A DNA stretch of 64,000 nt from Caballeronia sp. NK8 (lineage in GTDB: Bacteria > Pseudomonadota > Gammaproteobacteria > Burkholderiales > Burkholderiaceae): contig NZ_AP024322.1 of assembly GCF_018408855.1 (NCBI RefSeq), positions 1,860,001 to 1,924,000 of the forward strand, given 5' to 3'. Position 1 is the stretch's first letter, and each line of letters starts with the position of its first letter. The notes beneath the pieces are model-generated. The model did no database searches. It saw only the letters and a list, made by a program, of their open reading frames with translations, and was not told the origin of the DNA. Shown here one piece after another: positions 34,208-43,838 of the stretch. The position numbers were made by a program, and so were the translations under genes.

Positions 34208-35605
34208 TCAAACGCGGCGCCATTCGGTCGACCCACCCGGTTTGTCTTCAAGCGCAATACCGGCTTCGAGCAATTCAGCGCGAATCCGGTCTGCTTCGGC
34301 ATAGTTCTTCGCCTGCTTCGCGGCGATGCGTGCGGCGATCTTCGCTTCGATCTCCTGCGGCGCGAGGCCCTGCTGCGCGAGCGTGCCGCTCGCCTGCTGC
34401 AGGAACACGCGCGGCTCGCGCCCGAGCAGGCCGAGCACGCCCGCGAGTTCCTTGAGCTGGCGCGCGAGCGCGGTATCGCGCGTGCGGTTCACTTCGCCCG
34501 CGAGATCGAACAGCACCGATACGGCCACCGGCGTGTTGAAGTCGTCGTTCATCGCTGACTGGAAACGCTGCGCGTTCGCCTCGTTCCAGTCAAGTTGCTG
34601 ATTGTCCGGCTCGACATCCTTCAACGCCGTATATAGGCGCGTCAATGCGTTCTTCGCGTCGTCGATATGCACGTCGCTGTAATTCAGCGGCGACCGATAG
34701 TGTGCCCGCGCAATAAAGAAGCGCACCACTTCGGCATCAAATTTTTCGAGGACTTCGCGGATCGTGAAGAAGTTGCCGAGCGACTTCGACATCTTCTCGT
34801 TGTCGATCTGCACGTAGCCGTTGTGCATCCAGTAGTTCACGAACGTCTTGCCGGTCGCGCCTTCGCTCTGCGCGATCTCGTTCTCGTGATGCGGAAACTG
34901 CAGGTCCTGTCCGCCGCCGTGGATGTCGAAGTGCTCGCCGAGCAAGGTGCAGCCCATCGCGGAACATTCGATGTGCCAGCCCGGACGCCCGCGGCCCCAC
35001 TTCGAGTCCCAGCCGGAGTCGGCGGGCTCATCAGCTTTCGCCTGCTTCCACAGGACGAAGTCGAGCGGATCTTCCTTCGCGTCATTGGCGGCGACGCGCT
35101 CGCCGGCACGCAGGTCTTCGAGCGACTTGCCCGAAAGCTTGCCGTAGTCGGCGAACTTGCGCACCGCATAGTTCACGTCGCCGTCCTTCGCCTGATACGC
35201 GTAGCCGTTCGCGTGCAATGCATCGATCATGCCGAGCATCTGCGGGATGAAGTCGGTCGCGCGCGGCTCGATATCCGGGCGCGCGACGCCGAGCGCGGCC
35301 GCGTCTTCATGCATCGCCGTGATGAAGCGATGCGTGAGCGACTTGATCGGCTCGTTGTTCTCGACCGCGCGGCGGATGATCTTGTCGTCGATGTCCGTGA
35401 TGTTCTGCACGTACGTGACCTTGTAGCCGATCGTGCGGAGCCACCGTTGCACGATATCGAACACCACCATCACGCGCGCATGGCCGATGTGACAATAGTC
35501 ATACACCGTCATTCCGCAGACATACATGCGTACCTCGCCGGCTTTGAGCGGCGTGAAGGGTTGCTTGTCACGGGCGAGCGTGTTGTAGATGCGCAGCGAG
35601 TTCAT
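34208..35605 (-). CDS. cysS: cysteinyl-tRNA synthetase
   Basis: A 465-residue class I synthetase that charges tRNA-Cys. The zinc ligand Cys30 lies in [19 protein letters not shown], with HIGH at residues 39-42. [10 protein letters not shown] and [20 protein letters not shown] supply the remaining zinc and cysteine-binding residues, and the second ATP motif is KMSKSLGNF. The C-terminal anticodon-binding part ends [29 protein letters not shown] (in part), as in the family. The open frame extends 28 codons upstream, but ATG at 35603-35605 fits known N-termini. A promoter at 35841-35869 implies a leader of about 230 bases. Confidence 0.98.
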   Translation of the reverse strand: MNSLRIYNTLARDKQPFTPLKAGEVRMYVCGMTVYDYCHIGHARVMVVFDIVQRWLRTIGYKVTYVQNITDIDDKIIRRAVENNEPIKSLTHRFITAMHEDAAALGVARPDIEPRATDFIPQMLGMIDALHANGYAYQAKDGDVNYAVRKFADYGKLSGKSLEDLRAGERVAANDAKEDPLDFVLWKQAKADEPADSGWDSKWGRGRPGWHIECSAMGCTLLGEHFDIHGGGQDLQFPHHENEIAQSEGATGKTFVNYWMHNGYVQIDNEKMSKSLGNFFTIREVLEKFDAEVVRFFIARAHYRSPLNYSDVHIDDAKNALTRLYTALKDVEPDNQQLDWNEANAQRFQSAMNDDFNTPVAVSVLFDLAGEVNRTRDTALARQLKELAGVLGLLGREPRVFLQQASGTLAQQGLAPQEIEAKIAARIAAKQAKNYAEADRIRAELLEAGIALEDKPGGSTEWRRV

Positions 35606-36065
35606 AGAAGGCGAAGCATGGACCGGAATCAACCGTGTGCCGGGCAGCAGTCGGCGTGGACGATACGCGCGGGAGCCGGAGAGACCCACACGCGAGCGCG
35701 AACACGACGGTCATGCGACCAGGACGGAGACGGCCACGAGTGGCGAAAGACAGTCTGGCGTCGGCGCGGAATGCGCGCTTGGGGCAACAAGCGCAAGACA
35801 CGTGCGCGGGACGTGCAGACCTTTTGTTAGAATGGGTCGGAGTATAACACCGGGACTTGAGCCTATGAAATGTCGAAGCGGCCGCGCGGCGGGCTTTGCA
35901 AGCCGCGCTCCGGGCCGGGCTGAAAGCCTTGCCGGACCGCGTGCCGCATCGGGCATTTCTGCTCCCGCTCCGGTTCTCGCGATCGTTCACGCCCTGAAGC
36001 GCTCGCGGTCTCTTTCGCCGCTTTCGTGGCATCTTTCGCTGCATCATTCATTGACTCGATTCCAA
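35606..36065. other. divergent spacer between cysS and the TPR gene
   Basis: A 460-base region with the cysS promoter on the minus strand. The cysS leader side (35606-35834) holds no short frame rich in cysteine codons and no obvious attenuator, so I see no sign of amino-acid-sensing control. On the plus strand a frame continuous with the TPR protein is open from 35865, but its encoded sequence is Arg/Ala-rich and not signal-like. Confidence 0.5.
35841..35869 (-). promoter_or_regulatory. sigma-70 promoter of cysS
   Basis: On the minus strand TTCATA (35864-35869), a 17-base spacer and TATACT (35841-35846), the latter preceded by TGT, close to an extended -10. The hexamers are 4/6 and 5/6. The plus-strand ATG at 35865 falls inside this -35 element, an argument against that ATG as the start of the TPR gene. 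Confidence 0.6.
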
Positions 36066-36833
36066 GTGACCCATCGCACAGCGCGCGCGCCTTCGCCACT
36101 CTCCCGCCGGTTCGTTACGCACACGCTCGCCATCGCGGCGTTCGGCTTCGCCGCATGCGTTGGCATGTCGGGCGCGGCGCTCGCGCAAACCTCGCCCGCC
36201 ACGCGCGACGACACGCCGCAAATCGATTCGGCCATCGCCAGCAAGGACTGGAACGCCGCGCTCACGCAACTCGATGCGCGCATCGCGAGCAATCCGCGCG
36301 ACGTGCAGGCGAAGTTCAAGCGCGCGACCGTGCTCGCCCGCCTGAATCGCGACGACGACGCCATCGCCGCCTTCACCGAGCTCACGCAGGCCTACCCCGA
36401 ACTGCCCGAGCCGTACAACAACCTCGCCGCGCTGTATGCGAAGAAAGGCCGCTACGAGGAAGCGCGCGCCGCGCTCGAAACCGCGGTGAAGGCGAACCCC
36501 GGCTACGCGCTAGCGTACGACAACCTTGGCGATCTTTATCTGCGCCTCGCGAGCGAGTCGTACAAGCGCGCGCAGTCGCTCGGCTCGAAGAGTCCGCTCA
36601 CGAGCCAGCGCATCGCGGCGATCCAGAACATCTACACGCCGCCGAAGAAGCGCGCGAGCGCGGCGGACGTCGCGTCGGGCGCGGCGGCGGTTCCGCGCGC
36701 GGCCGACGAATGGACGCCAGAGGCCGGCGCCGGCACGTCGCCGATGCCCTCGCCCGACGAATACTCGCCGTTCGGCGGCCCGAGCGGCCCGCTGCCGACC
36801 ACGCCCTACGTCGCGCCGAAAGCGCAACCGTAA
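36066..36833 (+). CDS. secreted tetratricopeptide-repeat protein (start uncertain)
   Basis: About 255 residues. A signal sequence (THTLAIAAFGFAACVGMSGAALA, in part, before QTSPATRD) leads into three TPR units: SAIASKDWNAALTQLDARI, QAKFKRATVLARLNRDDDAI and PYNNLAALYAKKGRYEEARA, then YALAYDNLGDLYLRLASESY. The C-terminus is Pro-rich and disordered. TPR proteins scaffold other proteins; the partner is unknown. GTG at 36066 is my choice because the signal peptide then lies near the start; TTG at 36051 or ATG at 35865 are alternatives, and none has a good ribosome-binding site. It precedes ppiA by 69 bases, so an envelope-folding context is plausible. Confidence 0.72.
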   Translation: MTHRTARAPSPLSRRFVTHTLAIAAFGFAACVGMSGAALAQTSPATRDDTPQIDSAIASKDWNAALTQLDARIASNPRDVQAKFKRATVLARLNRDDDAIAAFTELTQAYPELPEPYNNLAALYAKKGRYEEARAALETAVKANPGYALAYDNLGDLYLRLASESYKRAQSLGSKSPLTSQRIAAIQNIYTPPKKRASAADVASGAAAVPRAADEWTPEAGAGTSPMPSPDEYSPFGGPSGPLPTTPYVAPKAQP

Positions 36834-36902
36834 GCGCTCGAAACCGCGCGCGCGGCCGACTGTCCGCATTCACCACACGAACCACACGAGGATCGATCCT
36901 TC

Positions 36903-37484
36903 ATGAAATTCCTGATGTTGGCGCTTTCGAGCGCCGCCCTGATCGCGAGCGCGCCGGCGTTCGCCCAGCCGAATGCGCAGGCGGCGCGCCCCACCGTGCT
37001 CATCAAGACCACGCAAGGCGACATCAAGGTCGAGTTGTATCCCGAGAAAGCGCCGAAGACGGTCGCGAACTTTCTCGACTACGTGAAGTCCGGTCAGTAC
37101 AGCGGCACGATCTTCCATCGCGTGATTCCGGGCTTCATGATCCAGGGCGGCGGCTATAGCACGAGCTTCGCCGAGAAGCCCACGCGCGCGCCGATCCCGC
37201 TCGAAAGCAGGAACGGTCTGAAGAACGCCACGGGCACGCTCGCGATGGCGCGCACGAGCGACCCGAACTCGGCCACCGCCCAGTTCTTCATCAATACGGT
37301 CGATAATGCGGGTCTCGACTATCCGAGCCCGGATGGCAACGGCTATGCCGTGTTCGGCAAGGTCGTTTCGGGCATGGATGTCGTGAAGAAGATCGAAGGC
37401 AGCCCGACCACCACGCGCGGTCCGATGCAGGACGTGCCGCAGAAGCCGACCGTGATCGAGTCGGCCACCGTGGTCTCGCAGTAA
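36903..37484 (+). CDS. ppiA: periplasmic peptidyl-prolyl cis-trans isomerase (cyclophilin A)
   Basis: A 193-residue cyclophilin with a signal peptide ([21 protein letters not shown]). The mature enzyme starts with [20 protein letters not shown]. It keeps the catalytic [15 protein letters not shown] arginine/phenylalanine motif and [10 protein letters not shown]. It accelerates proline isomerisation in exported proteins. GAGG precedes the ATG. The cytoplasmic paralogue ppiB follows after 38 bases, and the two share about half their sequence, pointing to tandem duplication followed by retargeting. Confidence 0.95.
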   Translation: MKFLMLALSSAALIASAPAFAQPNAQAARPTVLIKTTQGDIKVELYPEKAPKTVANFLDYVKSGQYSGTIFHRVIPGFMIQGGGYSTSFAEKPTRAPIPLESRNGLKNATGTLAMARTSDPNSATAQFFINTVDNAGLDYPSPDGNGYAVFGKVVSGMDVVKKIEGSPTTTRGPMQDVPQKPTVIESATVVSQ

Positions 37485-37522
37485 CACGAAGCTCAATCAA
37501 ACACATTGGAGAGAACACCATC

Positions 37523-38014
37523 ATGGTCGAACTGCATACGAACCACGGCGTCATCAAGCTTGAACTGGACGCCGAGAAAGCGCCGAAGACGGTCGAGAAC
37601 TTCCTCAGCTACGTGAAGAAGGGTCATTACGACAACACCGTGTTCCACCGCGTGATCGACGGCTTCATGATCCAGGGCGGCGGCTTCGAGCCGGGCATGA
37701 ACCAGAAGCCCACCGATGCGCCGATCAACAACGAAGCCAACAACGGCCTCACGAACGACAACGGCACGGTCGCCATGGCGCGCACCAACGACCCGCATTC
37801 GGCGACGGCGCAGTTCTTCATCAACGTGAAGGACAACGACTTCCTGAACCATTCGTCGCCGACGCCGCAAGGCTGGGGCTACACCGTGTTCGGCAAAGTG
37901 GTCGAAGGCATGGACGTGGTCGAGAAGATCAAGAAGGTCAAGACCGGCTCGAAGGGTTTCCATCAGGACGTGCCGGTCGACGACGTCGTGATCGAGAAGG
38001 CCGTCGTGGTCTGA
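37523..38014 (+). CDS. ppiB: cytoplasmic peptidyl-prolyl cis-trans isomerase (cyclophilin B)
   Basis: A 163-residue cyclophilin without a signal peptide, beginning [21 protein letters not shown]. The active-site strand [18 protein letters not shown] and [14 protein letters not shown] are intact. TTGGAGAG lies upstream of the ATG. It is followed by lpxH after only 14 bases, so ppiA-ppiB-lpxH probably form one operon. This ppiB-lpxH order is common in Burkholderiaceae. Confidence 0.96.
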   Translation: MVELHTNHGVIKLELDAEKAPKTVENFLSYVKKGHYDNTVFHRVIDGFMIQGGGFEPGMNQKPTDAPINNEANNGLTNDNGTVAMARTNDPHSATAQFFINVKDNDFLNHSSPTPQGWGYTVFGKVVEGMDVVEKIKKVKTGSKGFHQDVPVDDVVIEKAVVV

Positions 38015-38028
38015 TCTCCGTTCATTGC

Positions 38029-38829
38029 ATGATCGATACGAAGACTTCATTCGATCGCATGGCAGCGGGCGCAGCGAACCACGCGCGCCCGCTGTTTTTC
38101 ATTGCCGATCTGCACCTCTCGGAAGCGATTCCCAAAACGGTCGAAGCGTTCGAGCATTTCATCGAAGTGACGGCGAACGAGGCGGACTCCGTTTTCATAC
38201 TCGGCGACCTGTTCGAATTCTGGGTCGGCGACGATATCCTCGATGCGCCTGCGTCGGACGCGCGCGCCAGCTTCGCGCGCCGCATGACGCGACTCATGCA
38301 CACGCTTTCCGAGCGCGGCATCGGCCTCTACGTGATGCACGGCAACCGCGATTTCCTGCTGGGCAAGCGCTTCATGAAGGATGCGGGCGCGCTGCCCCTG
38401 CCCGATCCGTTCGTGATCACCGCGTTCGGCAAGCGCGTCGTGCTCGCCCACGGCGACGGCCTCTGCACGGCCGATCGCGCCTATCAGCGCTTTCGCGCGT
38501 TCGCGCGCAACCGCTTCGCGCAGCGGCTCTTTCTGGCGTTGCCGCTCGACACGCGGCTGGGCATCGGGCAGCGCATGCGCACGAAGAGCGAAGGCGCGCG
38601 CACGATGGGCGTCGACGCGAAATACGACGTCACGAAGAAAGCCGTCTCGCAGCTATTCATCAACAGCCGCACGCATACGCTGATTCACGGCCACACGCAT
38701 CGCCCGGCGATGCATCGCGAAGTCGAAGGCGTGCGCTGGGTTCTGCCCGACTGGGAACTGGACATCGGCAAACCGCGCGGCGGCTATCTGCGCCTCGACG
38801 ATAGCGGCGTGCATCCGCTGCCTCTCTAA
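38029..38829 (+). CDS. lpxH: UDP-2,3-diacylglucosamine diphosphatase
   Basis: A 266-residue calcineurin-like metallophosphoesterase that hydrolyses UDP-2,3-diacylglucosamine to lipid X in lipid A synthesis. Metal-binding motifs are all present: FIADLHLSE, LGDLFEFWVGDD, MHGNRDFLLG, LAHGDGLCTAD and IHGHTHRPAM. Two starts are possible, ATG at 38029 or at 38059; the longer is listed because it is closest to the ppiB stop. It acts at the cytoplasmic face of the inner membrane. The convergent cysE gene ends six bases away. Confidence 0.96.
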   Translation: MIDTKTSFDRMAAGAANHARPLFFIADLHLSEAIPKTVEAFEHFIEVTANEADSVFILGDLFEFWVGDDILDAPASDARASFARRMTRLMHTLSERGIGLYVMHGNRDFLLGKRFMKDAGALPLPDPFVITAFGKRVVLAHGDGLCTADRAYQRFRAFARNRFAQRLFLALPLDTRLGIGQRMRTKSEGARTMGVDAKYDVTKKAVSQLFINSRTHTLIHGHTHRPAMHREVEGVRWVLPDWELDIGKPRGGYLRLDDSGVHPLPL

Positions 38830-38835
38830 AGCCTT

Positions 38836-39627
38836 TTAACGCGCAAGCGATTCCGTACGCTCTTCGGTCTTGCCGTCCATCGACGTGCACAGGCGCTTGA
38901 GATCGACGAGCGCGGCGCCATCGACGGCATTGAGCGCTTCCACGCGCGCGCCGAGCCGTTCGAGCGCCGCGACGATCTCGTCGATGCGCTGCGTCTGCGT
39001 CGAGGCGTGATCGATCAGGCCGTGGATCGCGAGCGACATGGGATCGTCGGCGTTCGGCGTGATGCCATAGGCGCAGAAACCTTCGTGCTTCGTTTCCTTC
39101 GGTCTGGAAACCGCCGGCATCACGATGCGCGCCGGATTGCCCACTGCGGTGCCGCCCGCCGGCACCGGCTTCACGACCACCGCATTGGAGCCGATCTTCG
39201 CCTCGGCGCCGATGGTGAAACCGCCGAGCACCTTCGCGCCCGCACCGACGATCACGCCGCGCTCGAGCGTCGGATGACGCTTCGCGCCGCGCGTGAGCGA
39301 CGTGCCGCCAAGCGTCACGCCCTGATAGATCGTGCAGTCGTCGCCGATTTCAGCGGTTTCGCCGATCACGACGCCCATGCCGTGATCGATGAACACGCGC
39401 CGCCCGAGCGTCGCGCCCGGATGGATCTCGATGCCGGTAAGAAAGCGCGCGAGCTGCGACACGAAGCGCGCGAGCCAGCGCCATTGGCGGCGCCAGCACG
39501 CGTGCGCGAACCGATGCAGCACGATCGCGTGCAGCCCCGGATAACAGGTGACGACTTCCCAGGCGCTGCGGGCAGCGGGATCGCGCTCGCGGATGGCGGC
39601 AATGTCTTCGCGAATTCGGTCGAACAT
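38836..39627 (-). CDS. cysE: serine O-acetyltransferase
   Basis: A 263-residue enzyme that makes O-acetylserine from serine and acetyl-CoA for cysteine synthesis. The helical N-terminal domain starts [22 protein letters not shown] left-handed beta-helix of hexapeptide repeats follows, with [20 protein letters not shown] holding the catalytic His and [19 protein letters not shown] next. The C-terminal extension after residue 190 is longer than in the compact EpsC/NifP forms and may bind cysteine synthase only if its end is accessible. ATG at 39625-39627 was preferred over a 25-codon extension. Confidence 0.95.
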   Translation of the reverse strand: MFDRIREDIAAIRERDPAARSAWEVVTCYPGLHAIVLHRFAHACWRRQWRWLARFVSQLARFLTGIEIHPGATLGRRVFIDHGMGVVIGETAEIGDDCTIYQGVTLGGTSLTRGAKRHPTLERGVIVGAGAKVLGGFTIGAEAKIGSNAVVVKPVPAGGTAVGNPARIVMPAVSRPKETKHEGFCAYGITPNADDPMSLAIHGLIDHASTQTQRIDEIVAALERLGARVEALNAVDGAALVDLKRLCTSMDGKTEERTESLAR

Positions 39628-39818
39628 GGCGATGTCTCGATGGTGGGAGGGGTCGCGCGCCGTTCCACGCCACGAGAAGCGCCTAAAGCAGGGAACGCGC
39701 AAAGCTTATATCGGCGGTCGCCGTTTTTCGCCGATTGTAGGGCGAGCGCGCCGCGTTTGCCCGATGCCCCCGATGGCAACGCGGTCGCTGCCATCCGGAC
39801 AAACGGGCGCACGCGCGT

Positions 39819-40589
39819 TCAGTCTTTCCTGGCGCGAAGCAGGATGTGCTTGGCGATGCCGCGCAGGATATTCACCTCTTCGTGCTCCAGCCCCGAGCGC
39901 GCGAAGAGCCGCCGCACGCGCGACATCAGCTTCTTCGGATTGGCCGGATCGAGAAATTCGAGCGCGACGAGCGCCTCTTCGAGATGCGCGTACATGCCTT
40001 CGATTTCATCGCTCGCCGCGCTCTGCGCCGCCGGCTCGACGGCGGCAAGCGAACTCGCGGGCGCCTGGAACGCGAGCCGCAGCTCGTAGGCGAGCACCTG
40101 CACGGCTTGCGCGAGATTGAGCGAACTGTAGGCGGGATTGGCCGGAATATGCGCGAGCGCGCTGCAGCGCTCGACATCCGCGTTGGACAGGCCGGTGCGC
40201 TCGTTGCCGAACACGAGTGCGATGTCGCCGTGGCGCACGAATTCGTGCGCGCGTTCGGCAAGCGCGCGCGGCGGCATCTGCGGCGGTCCGTATTCGCGCA
40301 TGCGGGCGGTCAGCGCCACCGACCAGCGCACGCCGACGAGCGCTTCGGCGAGCGAGTCGACGACATGGGCGGACGCGAGCACGTCGTCGGCGCCGGAGGC
40401 CATCGCGATGGCTTCGGGCTCGTTCTTCACGTCGGCGACGCGCGGCGCGACGAGGACGAGGCGCGCGAAGCCCATCGTCTTGAGCGCGCGCGCGGCCGCG
40501 CCGACGTTGCCCGGATGACTCGGCTCGACGAGGATGAAGCGCGTGGACGTGAAGCCGCCGGCAGGCGCGGAGAGATCGTTGGGTTCCAA
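39819..40589 (-). CDS. trmJ: tRNA (cytidine/uridine-2'-O-)-methyltransferase TrmJ
   Basis: A 256-residue SPOUT-class methyltransferase that modifies position 32 of several tRNAs. It starts close to [23 protein letters not shown], the defining N-terminal motif. The trefoil-knot region has [19 protein letters not shown] and [18 protein letters not shown], followed by a C-terminal helical extension ([18 protein letters not shown]) as in TrmJ rather than TrmL. The start seems to be TTG at 40587-40589; no in-frame ATG precedes the conserved region. It is divergent from suhB, 250 bases away, a common neighbour pair. Confidence 0.92.
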   Translation of the reverse strand: MEPNDLSAPAGGFTSTRFILVEPSHPGNVGAAARALKTMGFARLVLVAPRVADVKNEPEAIAMASGADDVLASAHVVDSLAEALVGVRWSVALTARMREYGPPQMPPRALAERAHEFVRHGDIALVFGNERTGLSNADVERCSALAHIPANPAYSSLNLAQAVQVLAYELRLAFQAPASSLAAVEPAAQSAASDEIEGMYAHLEEALVALEFLDPANPKKLMSRVRRLFARSGLEHEEVNILRGIAKHILLRARKD

Positions 40590-40839
40590 GGCTCGATGTG
40601 CGTTGAATGTGCGAACCCGCCATGTTAACGCGCTTTGGCGAACAGCCGGAAACGCGCAGCCACTTTCGGGTAAAATGGCCCCTTCGCGCGCCGCGAACGA
40701 TTGTCGCAGTCAGTCGAATCTTCGCGCGAACGCCCCGCTCTTATTCAATTCGTCTTTCGTCGACATAGTCGTTGTCGCCAACTTTTCCGCCTGCGCGTGT
40801 TCGTCGCTGAACGCGCCCGGCGGCCACAGGATTTCGCTC

Positions 40840-41643
40840 ATGCATCCGATGCTCAATATCGCTGTCAAGGCCGCGCGCCGCGCCGGACAGATCATCAACC
40901 GCGCGTCGCTCGATCTGGACCGCGTCCAGGTCAGCAAGAAACAGCACAACGACTTCGTGACGGAAGTCGACAAGGCGTCCGAAGCCGCCATCATCGAGAC
41001 GCTGCACACCGCCTATCCCGATCACTCGATCCTCGCCGAAGAGTCCGGCGCGACGGATCGCGAGTCGGAGTTCCAGTGGATCATCGATCCGCTCGACGGC
41101 ACCACCAACTTCATCCACGGCTTCCCGTACTACTGCGTGTCGATCGCGCTCGCGCACAAGGGCGTCGTCCAGCAGGCCGTCATTTACGATCCGACCCGCA
41201 ACGACCTCTTCACCGCATCGCGCGGCCGCGGCGCGTATCTGAACGAACGGCGCATTCGCGTCGGCAAGCTGGATCGGCTGTCGGATGCGCTGATCGGCAC
41301 CGGTTTCCCGTTCCGCGACGGGCAGGGCCTGAACGGCTACATGCGCCTCTTCAGCGAAATGACGCTGTCGTGCGCGGGCCTGCGCCGTCCGGGCGCGGCG
41401 GCGCTCGATCTCGCCAACGTCGCGGCCGGCCGCCTCGACGGTTTCTTCGAGCAAGGCATCCATCCGTGGGACGTGGCGGCGGGCAGCCTGATGGTGACGG
41501 AAGCGGGCGGGCTCGTCGGCAATTACACGGGCGAATCGGATTTCCTGTTCCAGAACGAGATCGTCGCCGCCAATCCGAAGGTGTACGCGCAGATGATCAA
41601 GATTCTCGATCCGTACTCGCGCACGCGTCTGACGGGCGAATAA
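40840..41643 (+). CDS. suhB: inositol-1-monophosphatase family protein SuhB
   Basis: A 267-residue Mg2+-dependent phosphatase. Metal ligands are Glu67 and Glu68 in LAEESG, and Asp83 and Asp86 in [11 protein letters not shown]; the third-metal Asp is in [11 protein letters not shown]. Its biochemical activity is inositol monophosphate hydrolysis. In E. coli SuhB also joins the rRNA antitermination complex, which may be the more important role. ATG at 40840 ([16 protein letters not shown]) is the family start although the frame is open upstream. A terminator follows directly. Confidence 0.95.
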   Translation: MHPMLNIAVKAARRAGQIINRASLDLDRVQVSKKQHNDFVTEVDKASEAAIIETLHTAYPDHSILAEESGATDRESEFQWIIDPLDGTTNFIHGFPYYCVSIALAHKGVVQQAVIYDPTRNDLFTASRGRGAYLNERRIRVGKLDRLSDALIGTGFPFRDGQGLNGYMRLFSEMTLSCAGLRRPGAAALDLANVAAGRLDGFFEQGIHPWDVAAGSLMVTEAGGLVGNYTGESDFLFQNEIVAANPKVYAQMIKILDPYSRTRLTGE

Positions 41644-41652
41644 GCTGCATCG

Positions 41653-41683
41653 AAAGGGCGCGCCCTGCGCCCTTTCTCTTTTC
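41653..41683 (+). terminator. Rho-independent terminator of suhB
   Basis: AAAGGGCGC (41653-41661) and GCGCCCTTT (41667-41675) form a nine-base stem with loop GCCCT. It is followed by CTCTTTTCC, a moderate T tract, and begins ten bases after the stop. Confidence 0.75.
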
Positions 41684-41823
41684 CTCTCCTCGCGTCCCCT
41701 GCGCTGCAACGATCGCACGGCTCCGTTACAGTGCAATCTTTTGCCCTCGCCACCCGAAGGCGACGCTTCGTCGCGCCCTTCCCCGTCTGTCCGCCGCGCG
41801 CCGCGCCACACGTCACTCCCGCC

Positions 41824-43122
41824 ATGAAGAAAGGCTTCTACACGATCATCGCCGCGCAGTTCGTTTCATCGCTCGCCGACAATGCGCTCCTGATCGCCGC
41901 GATCGCCATGCTCGCCGTCGTGCAATCCGCGCCGTGGGTCACGCCGCTTCTGCAAATCTTTTTCACGATTTCCTATGTCGTGCTCGCGCCATTCGTCGGC
42001 GCATTCGCCGATGCGATCCAGAAACGCCACGTCATGTTCATCTCGAACGCGCTCAAGGCGGGCGGCTGCGCGATGATGATCGCGGGCGTGCATCCGATGC
42101 TCGCGTATGGTGTCGTCGGTCTCGGTGCGGCGGCGTATTCGCCGGCGAAATACGGCATTCTCACCGAGCTGCTGCCGCCGCAAAAGCTGATCGCGGCGAA
42201 CGCGTGGCTCGAATCCGCGACCGTCGGCTCGACGATTCTGGGCACCGTGATCGGCGGCGCGCTCGTGAGTCAGGTCGTCGCGCGCTGGGTCACGCACGCG
42301 CATCTGCCGCTCGTGAGCACCGCCGCGCACGCCGCGCTCTTCGCGGTGATGGTGATCTATGCATCGGCGGCCGTCATCAACGTGTTCATTCCGGACACCG
42401 GCGCGCGCTATCCGAACCTGCTCACCGAGCCGACCCGGCTCGTCGGCGATTTCTCCCACAGCTTCAAGGTGTTGTGGAAAGACAAGCTCGCGCAGATCGC
42501 GCTGTGGGTCACGACGCTGCTGTGGGGCGCGGCCGTCACGCTGCAACTGCTCGTGCTCAAGTGGGCCGATGCGAACCTCGGCCTGTCGCTGTCGAAGGCC
42601 GCCGTGCTGCAGGGCGTGACGGGGCTTGGCATCGCGCTCGGCGCCGCGGCGGCGTCCGCGTGGATCGTGCTGCGGCAATCGCTGCGCGTGCTGCCGGTGG
42701 GCGTGCTGATCGGCGCGGTGGCGGTCGCGATGGCCTTCTACAACAAGGATCTCTTTCCTGAGGGCGCGGGCGTGCAGATCGGCCCGTTCTTCGCGCCGGC
42801 CTACATCCTGATGGCCTATCCGCTGATGATCGCGCTGGGCGGTCTGTCGGGCTTTTTCATCGTGCCGATGAACGCGATCCTGCAGCATCGCGGCGCGACG
42901 CTGCTGTCCGCCGGGCATTCCATTGCGGTGCAGAATTTCAACCAGAATCTCGCCGTGCTCTCGATGCTCGGCGCGTATGCGCTGCTTCTGACCGTCAAGG
43001 TGCCGGTGCAGTGGATCATCGTCGTATTCGGCCTGTTCGTCTGCCTGATGATGGCGCTCGCGATGCGCCGCCACAGCCAGAACGAACGCGAAACGGACCT
43101 GGGCGCGCTGGTCGAGGAATGA
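41824..43122 (+). CDS. lplT: lysophospholipid transporter LplT
   Basis: A 432-residue MFS permease starting MKKGFYTIIAAQFVSSLADNALL (in part), the LplT signature at helix 1. About 12 membrane helices follow, with PFVGAFADAIQKRHVMF after helix 2, YSPAKYGILTELLPPQKL, and VPMNAILQHRG late in the protein. LplT moves lysophospholipids such as lyso-PE inward across the inner membrane for re-acylation. In enterobacteria it is paired with the acyltransferase Aas, which is absent here. The frame is open 31 codons upstream without membrane character. ATG at 41824 is the family start. Confidence 0.92.
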   Translation: MKKGFYTIIAAQFVSSLADNALLIAAIAMLAVVQSAPWVTPLLQIFFTISYVVLAPFVGAFADAIQKRHVMFISNALKAGGCAMMIAGVHPMLAYGVVGLGAAAYSPAKYGILTELLPPQKLIAANAWLESATVGSTILGTVIGGALVSQVVARWVTHAHLPLVSTAAHAALFAVMVIYASAAVINVFIPDTGARYPNLLTEPTRLVGDFSHSFKVLWKDKLAQIALWVTTLLWGAAVTLQLLVLKWADANLGLSLSKAAVLQGVTGLGIALGAAAASAWIVLRQSLRVLPVGVLIGAVAVAMAFYNKDLFPEGAGVQIGPFFAPAYILMAYPLMIALGGLSGFFIVPMNAILQHRGATLLSAGHSIAVQNFNQNLAVLSMLGAYALLLTVKVPVQWIIVVFGLFVCLMMALAMRRHSQNERETDLGALVEE

Positions 43123-43209
43123 ACCTTGCTCAACGGTGTATTCTGGGTCCATACCCCGGCTGCGGGGTACGGCGATATTCCTCGGCAACGTCACTAAAGG
43201 AGCAAGGAA

Positions 43210-43578
43210 ATGGGATTGTTCACACGTTCGACGCTCGACAGCAAGATCAATGGCGCCGCCGATCTCGGCCAGCGCGCGGTGCGAGGTGCGAGCGACGCGG
43301 TCGATTCGGCCAGCGGCCAGTTGCGCAGTCTGCTGGATGATCTGGAAAGCTCGATACTGAACGCAAAGGATATCGATGCGGACAAGCTGCGCAAGGAATT
43401 GCAATCGAAGCTCAAAACTGCCCGCTCGCAGATGAACGGCGCGGGCGGCGCGATTTCGGGCAAGCTCGGCGATGCAGCCGGATACGCCGACGATTTCGTG
43501 CATGACCGGCCGTGGCATACGCTCGGCGCGGTGGCGGGGCTCGCATTGCTCGTCGGTTATCTCGCTGGGCGCGCGTGA
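43210..43578 (+). CDS. DUF883 family inner-membrane-anchored protein (ElaB/YqjD-like)
   Basis: A 122-residue protein. An N-terminal amphipathic helical region (residues 15-80, RAVRGASDAVDSASGQL, KLRKELQSKLKTARSQM) precedes a C-terminal membrane helix with the DUF883 motif RPWHTLGAVAGLALLVGYLAG. ElaB and YqjD bind ribosomes at the membrane in stationary phase; whether this one does is unknown. AAAGGAGCAAGGAA lies before the ATG, a strong ribosome-binding site suggesting high expression. It stands between lplT and mutS, with its own upstream spacer of 87 bases. Confidence 0.85.
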   Translation: MGLFTRSTLDSKINGAADLGQRAVRGASDAVDSASGQLRSLLDDLESSILNAKDIDADKLRKELQSKLKTARSQMNGAGGAISGKLGDAAGYADDFVHDRPWHTLGAVAGLALLVGYLAGRA

Positions 43579-43656
43579 CGCGCACTCGTCCTCTCGGCCT
43601 GCCGCCGCAACGTTGAAGCATTCGTTTCGGCGGCGGGCATTATCCTCGCCACACGC

Positions 43657-43717
43657 GAGCGGGCACGCCTTGCCCGCTCACATCTGCTGAATTCGCCTTC
43701 GCCAGCAGCGCGCTGCT
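43657..43717. other. two stem-loops in the DUF883-mutS spacer
   Basis: GAGCGGGCA (43657-43665) and TGCCCGCTC (43671-43679) form a perfect nine-base stem. The perfect palindrome AGCAGCGCGCTGCT lies at 43704-43717. Neither is followed by a T run. They may be transcript-end stabilisers or binding sites ahead of mutS. No gene is seen in the 260-base spacer. Confidence 0.4.
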
Positions 43718-43838
43718 AGCCCGTTCGGCCGACTCGCGCCCATCCGGCACAGGTTAAACTCTTGCCCTATCGGCTCATTCGCGCCGGCGCAACCTCGCGC
43801 CCGGCCGTCTGGTCATTCCGGCTTCCACAGCACGCAAG

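Noticed and set aside
35606..35834. Amino-acid-sensing leader for cysS in its ~230-base 5' region
   Set aside because: The only short frame contains few Cys codons and runs into cysS. No terminator/antiterminator pair was seen.
35865..36065. ATG at 35865 as the start of the TPR protein
   Set aside because: It lies in the likely cysS -35 element, encodes Arg/Ala-rich sequence ahead of the signal peptide and has no ribosome-binding site.
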